A stretch of 64,000 nucleotides of DNA. Source: Verrucomicrobiota bacterium. GTDB lineage: Bacteria; Verrucomicrobiota; Verrucomicrobiia; CAIQCK01. The stretch is from assembly GCA_016235595.1 (NCBI GenBank), contig JACRJX010000029.1, forward strand, positions 513,971-577,970, written 5' to 3'. The notes under the pieces are model-generated. The model ran no database searches and had not been told where the DNA came from. It saw only the letters and a program-made list of their open reading frames with translations. Made by a program: the position numbers and the translations under genes. Shown here piece by piece: positions 31,399 through 41,174 of this stretch (the stretch's first letter is position 1; every line of letters begins with the position of its first letter).

Positions 31399-33054
31399 CT
31401 ACCAAGTCTCCAGCAAGCCAATAAGCCAGAATATGCCGTAACCAACCCAGGCGGCGACTCCTGGCCAACCGCCATCCAACCAACCGAATGCCTTTGCAGC
31501 GCAGAGAAGCACGCCTGCTAGAATGAGATAAACAGCCCAAGGGGCAAAGCGCGACAACCAGCGAAAGAAGTTGGTAGGGCAGCATTGTTGCAGTTGGGCC
31601 AACGGAGGACCGCCAGAGCCGGCAAGGAGAAACTGGGCTACGTTGTCAAGGTTTGCAGACTCAACAGGGGCGCTGTGACCGCCATTGAAGAAAGCCTGTT
31701 CATCCGCCCCAGCGTTGAAGCCGTCGAATCCTCCCGTTCCCACGTCTCTCATAAATAGTCCGCGAAGGATGCTGCAGAGTACTGCAACGGGCACGTCCCT
31801 GGACGATCGAGCGTTTCGCACTCTTGCCACCTGCTTGGCGCCCAGAAATAAGCGCCAGGGAAAATCCCGGGGCAGGACGCTCCCGGCGAGGAAGACTCGG
31901 TGGAAACGCATGGCCCCAAGCCGTCGGAGTCCTTCGCCGAGAATATAAGTCCCGTTACTGTGACCGGCGAAGTGAAAGTCGAGGGCTGGGTCGAGGCTGT
32001 CGTGCTGGGCTACCAGATCACTGTACTGGTCGAAGAACCAGGAAATATTGGCGCGACGCCGGAACGGCAGAGCGAAACCAAGAGCAGACAGGAAACCATA
32101 GGTTGGACGAACGACGACAGCACTTGGATCGAGTCTGTGGATATGGTTGTCCAGTTGCTGAGCCCAGCCGTAGTTATAAGCGCGAATGCCGTGGAGAATG
32201 AATACGACTTTTTTTCTCTGTAACGCATGGGTGAGGGGAGGTTGCCGATACTGGACGTTGCAGATCAGAGCCTTAAGAAGATCCTGATAAAGTGATCCCG
32301 GGTCTTTTGCACGATCGACGCGGTAAAGGTCGCCGTGGCCGATGCCGGATCCGGAATCGATGTCAATTAGAAGGGCCTGCGGCAGCTTGTTGATATCCTC
32401 ACTATCCTCTTCTGCCACGACTTCGTCCACGTCGCCCCGCACTTGCACCACGATGGGGCACCGGTGATCGCTCGACGTGCTGCGGAAATAAAGTAACCAT
32501 TGGAGTCGCAGGTTGGTGATAAAGTCGGAACCACGGCGTAAGTCTCTCAAGAAGGGCGAACGGAATATGCCCGAGATGCGGAGGATGGTCGCACCGGCAT
32601 GCTTCCAACTGAAACAACTGGGATTCCAGCCACGATTGAGGGCGGCCAAAAGAACGATTCGGCTGACTTTGCTGTGCCAGGTGCACTGCTCCGCCCCCGT
32701 GGATTCTGCGGCAATCAAGAAGGCGCGTCGGGCCAACACGCCGCCGGCAGAGTGCGCCAGGAGGATCACGTCTTCATACTGACCTTGACTCACCGCATGT
32801 TCAACAGCCACACAGAGAGCGCGCGCCAGGTCGTTGGCCGAAAGGCGGCTGCGCGGCCGGAAACGAAACCAGCTCCAGCGGTCCTGAAGACACCAGAACA
32901 TGTATTTGCAGCGATAATTGTCTTCCTTGGCCGCAGGGCCATCTTCACGCAGATCTTTCTCATTCTGCAGCCGTTTCAAGAGCGGCTCCCAGTCCTTTTC
33001 TGTGCCATAGGAGCCTGACACGACAACGATCAGACGGTTTGGGGCGGCTGGCAT
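31399..33054 (-). CDS. tandem alpha/beta-hydrolase with C-terminal membrane segments
   Basis: 551 aa. Two lipase-type units in one chain: the first begins RLIVVVSGSYGTEKDW and has LLAHSAGGVLARR, the second begins KKVVFILHGIRAYNYGWAQQL and has FAGHSNGTYILGEGL. Each has a GxSxG-type nucleophile elbow. Two hydrophobic helices follow (WAVYLILAGVLLCAAKAFGW, WPGVAAWVGYGIFWLIGLL). Last gene of a three-gene minus-strand set. Could be a phospholipase acting at the inner membrane; function not known. Confidence 0.75.
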   Translation of the reverse strand: MPAAPNRLIVVVSGSYGTEKDWEPLLKRLQNEKDLREDGPAAKEDNYRCKYMFWCLQDRWSWFRFRPRSRLSANDLARALCVAVEHAVSQGQYEDVILLAHSAGGVLARRAFLIAAESTGAEQCTWHSKVSRIVLLAALNRGWNPSCFSWKHAGATILRISGIFRSPFLRDLRRGSDFITNLRLQWLLYFRSTSSDHRCPIVVQVRGDVDEVVAEEDSEDINKLPQALLIDIDSGSGIGHGDLYRVDRAKDPGSLYQDLLKALICNVQYRQPPLTHALQRKKVVFILHGIRAYNYGWAQQLDNHIHRLDPSAVVVRPTYGFLSALGFALPFRRRANISWFFDQYSDLVAQHDSLDPALDFHFAGHSNGTYILGEGLRRLGAMRFHRVFLAGSVLPRDFPWRLFLGAKQVARVRNARSSRDVPVAVLCSILRGLFMRDVGTGGFDGFNAGADEQAFFNGGHSAPVESANLDNVAQFLLAGSGGPPLAQLQQCCPTNFFRWLSRFAPWAVYLILAGVLLCAAKAFGWLDGGWPGVAAWVGYGIFWLIGLLETW

Positions 33055-33170
33055 TTTCAAATCCCTTGGGTTCGGGGCTGGGTGCTATTGGCAGATTCCC
33101 TGGCTGCACGATTACTTGAGAGCACAACACCAGTGAAATCACTCGTCATCGTTGGCACGCATCCGCACGT

Positions 33171-34124
33171 TCATTTTGGCCGCGGCTCGACGCGTTTTAT
33201 CAATGAGCCCAATCGGTTTGCCACTTGCTTGACCGCCCCTCCGACAAATGCGCTTACGCCTTCAGACAGATCACGCATGATGGCGTTCGTGGTATTGCTC
33301 GACAGGCCAAGGCAGAAACTCACAAATGCGATGAAGTAGAACTTGTTCCCTTCTTCCAGCAAATAGGTTTGAAGCCATGAGCCTTCGCCATACCATTCAA
33401 TGAATTCAAGAACGACCATCATCAGAATGATAGCCAGGAAGGGGGCGCGTAATGCAGTTGACACATACCACGGCTGATACCACGTGTCGAAATCGCGTCG
33501 AGCCAGATACTTCGTAGCCAGAAACAACAGGATGCACAGCACCCCGAACAGGCTCCAAAAGGCGACCTCGCCATATTTCAATGGTCCCCATTCGGGCCAT
33601 GGCTCAAACGTCATCAGATCAAGGCCGCGAACACCGTGCGTAACGAGGTAGATCACCACCAGGAGTATCAGCGTCACCGCAAGCCAGGTCACCGTCCTGA
33701 TTCCTGCCGCGTAACTCTGTTCTCCGATCAGTTCTCGTTGTAGCAGGTCAAGGTTTCGCTCCAGTTTCAACAACCTGTTCTCAATGTCGTTCAGCTTTTT
33801 TGACGAATCGGTATCCGGCAAGTTGACAAAGTCATTCCGCACTTCTAACCATTGCGTCCACGCCTCGTCTGCCATATGCCGCAGCTTGCCATCGGCATCA
33901 TCTTTCCGAGACTCTTCAGACGCTGATTTGTTCCCGGAGGGGGCTTCATGGGTATTGGGAACGGTTCCAGCGGCAGGCTGGCGTTGTTCGCGTGTCAACT
34001 GAAGTCGTGGATCGAGAGTGTATCGTCGAATCCGTGAGTGAGTGTCAGCGAGCTGCAACTCCACTTCCTGCCGCCTTTTCTCCGTCTCTTTTTCCGTCCT
34101 TGTCTCCGCTTTTTCCTTGGGCAT
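33171..34124 (-). CDS. coiled-coil membrane protein, four transmembrane helices
   Basis: 317 aa from MPKEKAETRTEKE with an ideal AGGAGG site upstream. A charged coiled-coil N-terminal half (about 1-120, including DIENRLLKLERNLDLLQREL) is followed by hydrophobic helices TVTWLAVTLILLVVIYLV, VAFWSLFGVLCILLFLA, FLAIILMMVVLEFIEW and FYFIAFVSFCLGL. No enzyme motif. Lies between the metallo-beta-lactamase and hydrolase genes, spacing 22 and 116 nt. Confidence 0.75.
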   Translation of the reverse strand: MPKEKAETRTEKETEKRRQEVELQLADTHSRIRRYTLDPRLQLTREQRQPAAGTVPNTHEAPSGNKSASEESRKDDADGKLRHMADEAWTQWLEVRNDFVNLPDTDSSKKLNDIENRLLKLERNLDLLQRELIGEQSYAAGIRTVTWLAVTLILLVVIYLVTHGVRGLDLMTFEPWPEWGPLKYGEVAFWSLFGVLCILLFLATKYLARRDFDTWYQPWYVSTALRAPFLAIILMMVVLEFIEWYGEGSWLQTYLLEEGNKFYFIAFVSFCLGLSSNTTNAIMRDLSEGVSAFVGGAVKQVANRLGSLIKRVEPRPK

Positions 34125-34146
34125 GCGACCTCCTGTGTTTCGTATG

Positions 34147-35148
34147 CTATTGCCGTTCCTTGTCCACCTGTAAAGTTTGACCATCCCAGCGAATGGTGAT
34201 CGTGCCATCTTCGCTTGTTAACCACACACCATCAGGACGAGCCTCCTGCTGCCATTTCTTATTCTCGGCATTATATGCCCACACCAGGTTGGTTCCGGAA
34301 TGAGCTGACGGTGTGTGATTCTTGAACCAGTCCCTGTAGTGCCGCACCGTGGATAGCCGCGGATGTTTATAGCGCGCATTGGTGCCAACTCCGGGCTGTC
34401 CACATGAAATGATTGCGATGTCTGGGCCGACCGCATTGATGAACTGGACCGTGCTTGAGGTGTCTGAACCGTGGTGTCCAACCTTGACGACATCTGCATC
34501 GAGTGTCTGCCGTTCAACATCGCTGAAGTTGTTCAACATCACCGTTTCTGAGCGTTGTTCCAGATCCCCCAAGAACAGGAACGACTTGTGCTTATAGTCC
34601 ATTCGCACTGCCACGGACCGGTCATTGGAGCCCGTTAATTCGCGCTTTGCCCAAGGTTCAATAATCTCCACTTGAACCGCCGGGCAGAAATCAATCTTGC
34701 TAAACGAACTCTGCTTGCCGTTGATGTAGGTCATGTTGCCTGCGTTTACCAGTGTTCGGCGCAGTGCATTCAACTGCCCGAAGTGTGCCGAGTCCACTTT
34801 CTGCCCGTTGTCCACATAAGTCTTTACTTGGAAGTTCTGCAGCACCCATTTCATGTTCCCGATGTGATCCTCATGCGGGTGTGAAGCAACCACGACGGCA
34901 AGCTCTTTGCGATGACCCTCGAATTCCTTGAGGAGATTGCTTTTGAACTGCTCAGAGCTCTTCGGATATCGGGTATCCGCAGCATCAATCAAGAGATGGT
35001 GGGCCTTGTCAGGGCAAGTGACCAGGATTGCATCTGCCTGCCCCACGTGAAACACCTTGATCTCCAGAGCCCCTGATGAAGTATCGGCACCGATGCTAAA
35101 GGCAATCGAGAACAACACAAATACAGCGGAGATAATCAACCTATTCAT
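34147..35148 (-). CDS. exported ComEC/Rec2-like metallo-beta-lactamase protein
   Basis: 333 aa from MNRLIISAVFVLFSIAFSIGADT (signal peptide). The zinc motif SHPHEDHIGN and downstream FLFLGDLEQRSE, VVKVGHHGSDTSS are those of the ComEC C-terminal hydrolase domain. This stand-alone form is probably periplasmic and may hydrolyse nucleic acid or nucleotides. First gene of the set with the coiled-coil and tandem hydrolase proteins. Confidence 0.82.
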   Translation of the reverse strand: MNRLIISAVFVLFSIAFSIGADTSSGALEIKVFHVGQADAILVTCPDKAHHLLIDAADTRYPKSSEQFKSNLLKEFEGHRKELAVVVASHPHEDHIGNMKWVLQNFQVKTYVDNGQKVDSAHFGQLNALRRTLVNAGNMTYINGKQSSFSKIDFCPAVQVEIIEPWAKRELTGSNDRSVAVRMDYKHKSFLFLGDLEQRSETVMLNNFSDVERQTLDADVVKVGHHGSDTSSTVQFINAVGPDIAIISCGQPGVGTNARYKHPRLSTVRHYRDWFKNHTPSAHSGTNLVWAYNAENKKWQQEARPDGVWLTSEDGTITIRWDGQTLQVDKERQ

Positions 35149-35961
35149 AAAACGAACCTTCCTAAGAATAGTGAACACCTGATGTCACACCACGTCGCAA
35201 TGGGGCTTGTTCATACTTGCTTCCTTCCATGGTTCTGGAAACAACCAAGCCGAGCCTTGAGTGTAAGGCTTATATCGATGATCTGCCTCACGGTCTCACC
35301 TAACCTCACGGAATTGGCGGACACGGCTTTCCGCGAGGGATCCGCGTCGTATTGACGACCTTCACGTGCGAGAAGTCTGCGTAGTATCGAGGGGGCGAAT
35401 AGAGAATCAACCTGCGTCCCCTTTTTGAAGCTATCGCACTCTGTAACGTTGACGGAGGAACGACATTCGCAAGGCACTCTGCGCCTCGCATTCACATCGT
35501 TGTGGACTATTGTGCCGACAGTGGGTGTTTCAACTTCTGACTGACTGGTTGGGGGAACTCTGACACTTTGCAGGAGAACCGCCGAGGGGTGATTACACTC
35601 CGAGTGCTGGATGATCTGACCCGATCCACCTTCGTCAACAGCGAAATGCTGTCCATCCCTCGTACATCGAAACGTAACATCCATGGCATCCTACCGCCAT
35701 TCCCGACTACGGGCCGCTTCTACTCCTGCTCTCGAAAGTGGTCAAGCTCCGAATTGGAGTCGCGTTGACTCAAATTAAAAGACACCGAAGGGGACGGGCT
35801 GGGGGGGGCGAAAAACGGGTTGCGGGATCCAGCCTTCAACGCTTTGCCGACCGCCAGTTCTGGGTTGAGACGAATCTGGTTGTCTCGCCTTGGTCAGGAG
35901 GCAGCGCGTCAGGCTGGAATGAGAAGCGCAGTGAGAAACGAATGTCGTGGACGCTCCACCA
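35149..35961. other. 813-nt stretch without a convincing gene
   Basis: Frames on both strands lack ribosome-binding sites and protein-like composition. No RNA gene recognised. A tract of eight G lies near 35810. Confidence 0.4.
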
Positions 35962-36318
35962 TCAGATGGTAATCACCTTTTGCGCGCGCCATTGTGCGGC
36001 GATGATGTCGGGCATGCCGCCGACAATGCCTACGCGAACCTTCTCGATCAGGCCGAAATAATTCAGGCACGTCTGGCAAATGAGCAACAAGACACCCTTG
36101 GCCTCCAGCGCGCGCAACTGTTCCAACACCGGCGAACCTTCCACGACCAGTTTCACGCCGTCGGCGTAGAAGCAGATTGCTTTGGGCATGTGGTTGGTCT
36201 CGTCAAGCAAACGCAGATAAGTCTGCATCAACTTGTGCTGCAACGGCGGTTCGGATTTTCCCATGCCGTCGTTGTTGACGAGGATGACTGTGGAAGTGTT
36301 GTCAGGTGGGTTGCTCAT
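35962..36318 (-). CDS. DsrE/YedF-like sulfur or selenium relay protein
   Basis: 118 aa of the DsrE fold: VILVNNDGMGKSE, LLDETNHMPKAICFYADGVKLVVEGSPVLEQLRALEAKGVLLLICQTCLNYFG, with Cys in the CQTC segment. Lies 100 nt from selB on the same strand, so it is likely the selenium-metabolism YedF-type partner. Confidence 0.8.
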   Translation of the reverse strand: MSNPPDNTSTVILVNNDGMGKSEPPLQHKLMQTYLRLLDETNHMPKAICFYADGVKLVVEGSPVLEQLRALEAKGVLLLICQTCLNYFGLIEKVRVGIVGGMPDIIAAQWRAQKVITI

Positions 36319-36418
36319 GATGTTGTTGAGTCTCCGGTTTGCCGTCGTCTGAATTCACGACATCAGCGATTTTCAAAACAGTTTCATCTATTTCACGCTC
36401 GGCGGGTCATCCGGCTTG

Positions 36419-38218
36419 TCACGTTCCTCGCAGCTTTCTCACGTCGCCGGCACGCACGGTTACGCCATCCTTGTCCATCTTTTCCAATAGTGGCACCGCG
36501 ATGCGGCGGTTCGTCTTCAGCAGCTCGCGCAATTCCGACATCGTCGCCTGGCCGCGTTGTTTGAGGAACTCCCGCACCCGCCGGCAGGCTTCGTCGTGGC
36601 TCTCCTTCAGCAGCACTTCGTCTGTGCCGAATTCCACGACGAGCTTCGCGTCGCGGAGATAGCGCAATGCCTGCGGGTCGCACTCCTTGCGGCGCGGCGT
36701 ATTGAACGGGTCGGCCGCCAGTTTTTTCAGCAGTGTTTCCGCCGTCGTATTGAGTTGGCCGGTCGCCTTCGGCTTGTGCGCTGGCCGCCGAATGATTGTC
36801 TCATCGCGCACGAACTGTCCGCCCGAGCACAGGTCGCCGAGCATCTCACTGAACACCTCGTCGCCCGCGCCGAGCAATGCCTGTAATTCCGACAACGGGA
36901 AGCCCGGCTTTTCCGGCTTGTCGCGATGCAGTTGGTCCACTGCCGCGGCGGCACGCGCCAGCGTCTTCCTCCAGAGTGCGCCGTCGGCGGCAAACGCCGC
37001 ACAGACCTTCGCGCCCACCTCGCTTAACGCCGCCTCCACCGTCGCCGCGCTGAATCGCGATTTCACCAACAGCGCGGCGCGCGGCACCACGCCGTCGTGC
37101 GAGAGCCATGCGCGGATCAGTTCGGCTGCCGTCGGCTGGCCTGGCATCATTGAATAAACCCGCGACTCCTTCAGTCCGCCGCGCCGGGCGTCGGCGTCGA
37201 GAACAACACCGCCGGCAATCGTCGACGCTTCTCGAATGATGAAACGGTCGCCGACAAAACAATAGATCGGCGCTTCGAACCGCAACTGCCCGATGGTATG
37301 TTCACCCGGCCGAAGTTCCTTCGTGTCGAACAGCGCCGCACGCGCGCGCCAGTGGCCGCTGCCGAGCGAGATGTTGATGATTTCGTTGTGCTTCAACTTC
37401 GTCTTCGCTCGCGGCGAAATTCGCAGCGCAACATCCACGGTGTCGCACGGTCCTCCAAGCTCCGGCTGCGTGACGACGTCGCCACGGCGCACGCTCTCGA
37501 CAGGCACGTCGGCGAGATTGATCGCGCAGCGGGCGCCGGGGCTGAGCGAGTCCACCTCGCGGCCGTGATTGTGAAGCGACCGAGCCCGTGTCTCGACGCC
37601 TCCCGGCTGGATGACGAGCTTGTCGCCGCGTTTCAGCGAACCGCCCGTCAGCGTGCCGGTGACGACGGTCCCAATGCCTTTCAGCGTGAACACCCGGTCC
37701 ACGTGCAGCCGTGGCTTGCCGATATCGTCGGACGGCGGAGCGCCCGCCAGCGTGGCGATGATGGTCTGCCGGAGTTGCTCAAGGCCTTCGCCGGTGTGCG
37801 CGGAGACGCGAACGACAGGCCAGTCGGCGCGCGGTGGATCAAAGGCCACTGCCGGCAAGTCGCACTTGGTGACGACGAAAATGCCGCGCCGCACGTCGAG
37901 GTAGTCGAGAATTTGCAGATGTTCCTCGCTCTGCGGCATCCAGCCTTCGTTGGCAGCGACGACGAACAGCACAGCGTTCATGAACGCGATGCCACTCGCG
38001 GCGTTCCGCACGAAGTCCTCATGGCCCGGCACATCCACGATGCCGATGTTGAAATCGCCGAGCGCCAGATTGGCGAAACCGAGGTCAATCGTGATACCCC
38101 GCTCCTTCTCCTCCGGCAACCGGTCGGGATCAGTGCCGGTCAGTGCTTTCACCAGCGCGGACTTGCCGTGGTCTACGTGACCAGCGGTACCGAGGATGAA
38201 GTTGCGCGTCGCGGTCAT
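36419..38218 (-). CDS. selB: selenocysteine-specific elongation factor
   Basis: 599 aa. GTPase motifs GTAGHVDHGKS, DVPGHEDFV and VTKCDLPA; SelB-specific SGHWRARAALFDT in the beta-barrel; C-terminal winged helices end QRGQATMSELRELLKTNRRIAVPLLEKMDKDGVTVRAGD, which bind the SECIS hairpin. Start overlaps the selA stop by 4 nt. Delivers Sec-tRNA to UGA codons. Confidence 0.96.
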   Translation of the reverse strand: MTATRNFILGTAGHVDHGKSALVKALTGTDPDRLPEEKERGITIDLGFANLALGDFNIGIVDVPGHEDFVRNAASGIAFMNAVLFVVAANEGWMPQSEEHLQILDYLDVRRGIFVVTKCDLPAVAFDPPRADWPVVRVSAHTGEGLEQLRQTIIATLAGAPPSDDIGKPRLHVDRVFTLKGIGTVVTGTLTGGSLKRGDKLVIQPGGVETRARSLHNHGREVDSLSPGARCAINLADVPVESVRRGDVVTQPELGGPCDTVDVALRISPRAKTKLKHNEIINISLGSGHWRARAALFDTKELRPGEHTIGQLRFEAPIYCFVGDRFIIREASTIAGGVVLDADARRGGLKESRVYSMMPGQPTAAELIRAWLSHDGVVPRAALLVKSRFSAATVEAALSEVGAKVCAAFAADGALWRKTLARAAAAVDQLHRDKPEKPGFPLSELQALLGAGDEVFSEMLGDLCSGGQFVRDETIIRRPAHKPKATGQLNTTAETLLKKLAADPFNTPRRKECDPQALRYLRDAKLVVEFGTDEVLLKESHDEACRRVREFLKQRGQATMSELRELLKTNRRIAVPLLEKMDKDGVTVRAGDVRKLRGT

Positions 38219-39555
38219 GTCGCTGCGTGCTTGATCGCCTTGACGACGGTGTCATCCTGCGCCGGGAACACAGTGCGCAAGTCGAGTTTGAAGACGCCGC
38301 GCTCTACATAGCCAATCACCGGCGGCGTGTGGCAACGCAAACGCCGCGCAAATTCCTCCAGCGGCACCCGCGGCACGATGTCCACCGTCACCGACTCGAA
38401 TTGCGACCGCGGCAACGTGCCGCCGCCAACCTGACCGCGGCCGACGCCCGCGGAAGCTTTCAGCGGCGCGCCCGCCAACGCCGCGACAATCCCATCAGCG
38501 CGAGCGCGCAACTTCTCGCGCGCCTCGGCAAGCAACGTGACAAGGCGGACCTGTGAGTCTTCGCCGTTGAGGTAAAGGTCGGCGGTCGTTTGCAGCGCCG
38601 AGAGGATGAGCTTGTCGCAGCGGAGCGCGCGAAAGAACGGGTCCTTCTTGAGCGCGGCGACGAGCTTCGCGCGACCGGCGATGATGCCAGCTTGCGGGCC
38701 GCCGAGCAGTTTGTCGCCGCTGAACGTGACGAGGTCCACGCCGCGCTTGAGCGTCTCGGCTGGCGTCGGCTCGTGTTCCACGCCGAACCGCTGAGTCTCG
38801 ATCACCGCGCCGCTGCCGAGGTCTTCGATGAACGGCACGCGCTTCTTGCGTGCCAGCGCGGCAATTTCCTCGGTGGACGGCGACTCGACGAAGCCGCCCA
38901 TGAAGAAGTTGCTGCGGTGAACTTTGAGAATCAGCGCGGTCTCCTTGCCGATGGCGCGAGCGTAATCATTGAGCGTGGTCTTGTTGGTCGTGCCGACCTC
39001 GCGCAACTTTGCGCCGCTGGCTTCGAGGATTTCCGGGATGCGGAAGCCGCCGCCGATCTGGACAAGCTCGCCGCGCGAGATGACGACCTCGCGGCCCGTA
39101 GCGAAGTGGCGCAGCGCCAGCACGAGCGCGGCGGCGCAGTTGTTGACGACCGTGGCAGCCTCCGCGCCGCAGAGCACTGCCAGCGCGAGTTCGAGGTAGG
39201 CGGCCCGTCCGCCGCGCGCGCCGCCGGTCAGGTCGTATTCGAGGTTGTTATAGTTGCCGCCGATTTCACACAACGTTTCGAGCACGTGCGGACCGAGCGG
39301 TGCGCGGCCGAAGTTGGTGTGGACAACGATGCCGGTGCCGTTGATGACCGGCTGGATGCGCTGGGCGCGGAGCGTGGAGAGCGTGGAGCGAATCGAGGCG
39401 ATGACGTCGTCGGGCGCGATAACGGTTTTCGCAGCGTGCTTGCGGAGTTCCGCCAGTTCGCGCCGGACCACGGCGACAACAACGGGACGCGGCAGACCGG
39501 TGTCGCCGAGTTGTTGAAGAACCTTCTCAACCTGCGGAATGGCTCGTAGTGACAT
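38215..39555 (-). CDS. selA: L-seryl-tRNA(Sec) selenium transferase
   Basis: 446 aa from MSLRAIPQVEKVL, although the frame is open further upstream. Conserved blocks INGTGIVVHTNFGRAPLG, NNCAAALVLAL, RGELVQIGGGFRIPEI, DLVTFSGDKLLGGPQAGII (PLP lysine) are those of SelA. Converts Ser-tRNA(Sec) to Sec-tRNA(Sec). Its start overlaps the end of selD. Confidence 0.95.
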   Translation of the reverse strand: MSLRAIPQVEKVLQQLGDTGLPRPVVVAVVRRELAELRKHAAKTVIAPDDVIASIRSTLSTLRAQRIQPVINGTGIVVHTNFGRAPLGPHVLETLCEIGGNYNNLEYDLTGGARGGRAAYLELALAVLCGAEAATVVNNCAAALVLALRHFATGREVVISRGELVQIGGGFRIPEILEASGAKLREVGTTNKTTLNDYARAIGKETALILKVHRSNFFMGGFVESPSTEEIAALARKKRVPFIEDLGSGAVIETQRFGVEHEPTPAETLKRGVDLVTFSGDKLLGGPQAGIIAGRAKLVAALKKDPFFRALRCDKLILSALQTTADLYLNGEDSQVRLVTLLAEAREKLRARADGIVAALAGAPLKASAGVGRGQVGGGTLPRSQFESVTVDIVPRVPLEEFARRLRCHTPPVIGYVERGVFKLDLRTVFPAQDDTVVKAIKHAAT

Positions 39556-40588
39556 GGATGCTCCTGTCGCGTGTAATTCGTCCGACCACTTCTGCGCACA
39601 GAGTGCGACGACGGAGGCAGAGGCGCAAGATTTCTTCGGTGTGGCGCGAGCCGGCACAAATGAGCAGCCCGCCGGAAGTCTGGGCGTCGGCAAGCAGGAA
39701 TTTCTGAGCGTCGGTGACCGCAGTGTCCCAGCGGACGATTTCGTTGGCAAAGTCGAGATTGTTGCGCGTGCCGCCGGGAACGCAGTCGGCGGCGATGAGT
39801 TTCCAAACGTGCGGTAGCGCCGGCACGGCGTCGGCCCAAATCTCGGCGCCAACGCCACTTTCACGGCACATCGAGCGCAGGTGACCCAGCAGACCGAAGC
39901 CGGTGATGTCTGTAAGCGCGTGAACGTGGCCGGTGGCGGCGAGCGCCGGACCGATGTCGTTGAGGCGGGTCATCGAACGCACGGCGGCAAGCACAGCGGC
40001 GCGTGGCGCTTTGCCGCGTTTGAGGGCGGTGGTGACGATGCCGGTGCCGAGCGGTTTGGTAAGGATGAGCGTGTCACCCACGCGAGCGCCGGCGTTGGTG
40101 AGGACGCGGCGCGGATCCACAAGGCCGGTGACGCTGAGGCCGTAGATGGGTTCGGGGTTGCGGATGGAGTGGCCGCCGATGACAACGCAGCGCGCCTCGC
40201 GGCATTTCTCGGCGCCGCCGCGCAGAATCTTGCCGAGCATTTCCGGCGAGACCACGTCCTGTGGCGTCGCGACGATATTCATCGCGGTGAGCGGCCGGCC
40301 GCCCATGGCGTAAACATCGCTGAGCGCGTTGGTGGCGGCGATGGAGCCGTAGGTGAACGGATCGTCCACGATGGGCGTGAAGAAATCCACCGTCTGCACG
40401 AGCGCGCGCCGGGCGTCGAGACGATAAACCCCTGCGTCGTCGGCTGTGTTGGAGCCAACGAGAACATGGCGGTCGGTCACTTGCGGGAGCTGCCGCAGAA
40501 CCTGCGACAGGGCCTTCTGGCCTAGCTTGGCTGCTCAACCCGCGCAGGAGGCCAGCGACGTGAGCCGGATTTGTCGTCCGCGATTCAT
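39527..40588 (-). CDS. selD: selenophosphate synthase, selenoprotein with in-frame TGA
   Basis: 353 aa if the TGA at 40535-40537 is read as selenocysteine. Without read-through the frame would begin at a GTG (40480) inside the domain and lack the catalytic residues. From ATG 40588 the N-terminus is MNRGRQIRLTSLASCAG-Sec-AAKLGQKAL: Cys15, Sec18 and Lys21 occupy the positions of the Cys-x-x-Cys/Sec-x-x-Lys catalytic motif of SelD. Downstream ADDAGVYRLD, QTVDFFTPIVDDP, GDTLILTKPLGTG and ITGFGLLGHL are conserved. A GGCC-AGAA-GGCC hairpin follows the UGA and may be the SECIS element. Confidence 0.9.
40505..40537 (-). promoter_or_regulatory. UGA codon with candidate bacterial SECIS hairpin
   Basis: The TGA is followed after about 10 nt by AGGCC-AGAA-GGCC(T/C), a compact hairpin in the position used by bacterial SECIS elements recognised by SelB. 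Confidence 0.55.
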
Positions 40589-41174
40589 TTTTTATTTCAG
40601 ATTTCGACGCACAAAAAAAATTGGCGGAAAGGGCAGGAATCGAACCGGTTGCTTTCCGCCTCGCCTGCGTGTTTGCACACACTTATGCAAGCGATGGATG
40701 CACAAAACGACATAAAACAGCAAGGATTTTGTCACGGATTGTCACGGATAGTAGTCACGTCATTGTCGGGATAAGGACATCCTCCACTACGATAGCGATG
40801 AGCGGAATTGAGGCGGGACCAAGGTGCCGTTCTGGATGGAGGCTTCTGTGCGTCGCGGAGAACAAGGAACGGGGCACGTGTAACGCGGAGTTCTCTTTCG
40901 AGTTGGCGGGTGTCGTGCGATACGGTGTCACGGACGAAATGGAGTCGCGCCAGCGGGCGACCTGTGAGAAACATGGCTGGACCCTCATGGCTTCTCGTTG
41001 ATCGTTCTTGCGCAGACCGCGCTCGGATTCGGCATGCATGACGCCCGTCATGTCGTTGAGATCAGAGGGGCGATTAAGGAATCGGCCGTCCGATATTCGA
41101 TGCCCTGCTAATCTACTGAAGTAAAAGCCTTTTAGGGCCTTTTTGCGCTTGCAGCAGGCCGTTGGGTGGTGACA
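40589..41174. other. junction between sel locus and island
   Basis: Contains the tRNA 3'-end att-like sequence (40622-40645) and, to its right, about 500 nt with short direct repeats (GTCACGGATTGTCACGGAT near 40732). No integrase frame found. Low-quality frames only. Confidence 0.5.
40622..40645 (-). other. tRNA 3' end, probable attachment site (tRNA-Sec?)
   Basis: On the minus strand GGTTCGATTCCTGC then CCTTTCC, G, CCA: half a T-arm, the acceptor 3' strand, a G discriminator and CCA of a tRNA, ending in a T-run. The 5' side of the T-stem does not pair, and no D or anticodon arm precedes it, so only the last 25 nt of the tRNA are here. Position next to selD and the G73/TTCCG end favour tRNA-Sec. 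Such a fragment is what an integrated element leaves at its far end. Confidence 0.65.
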
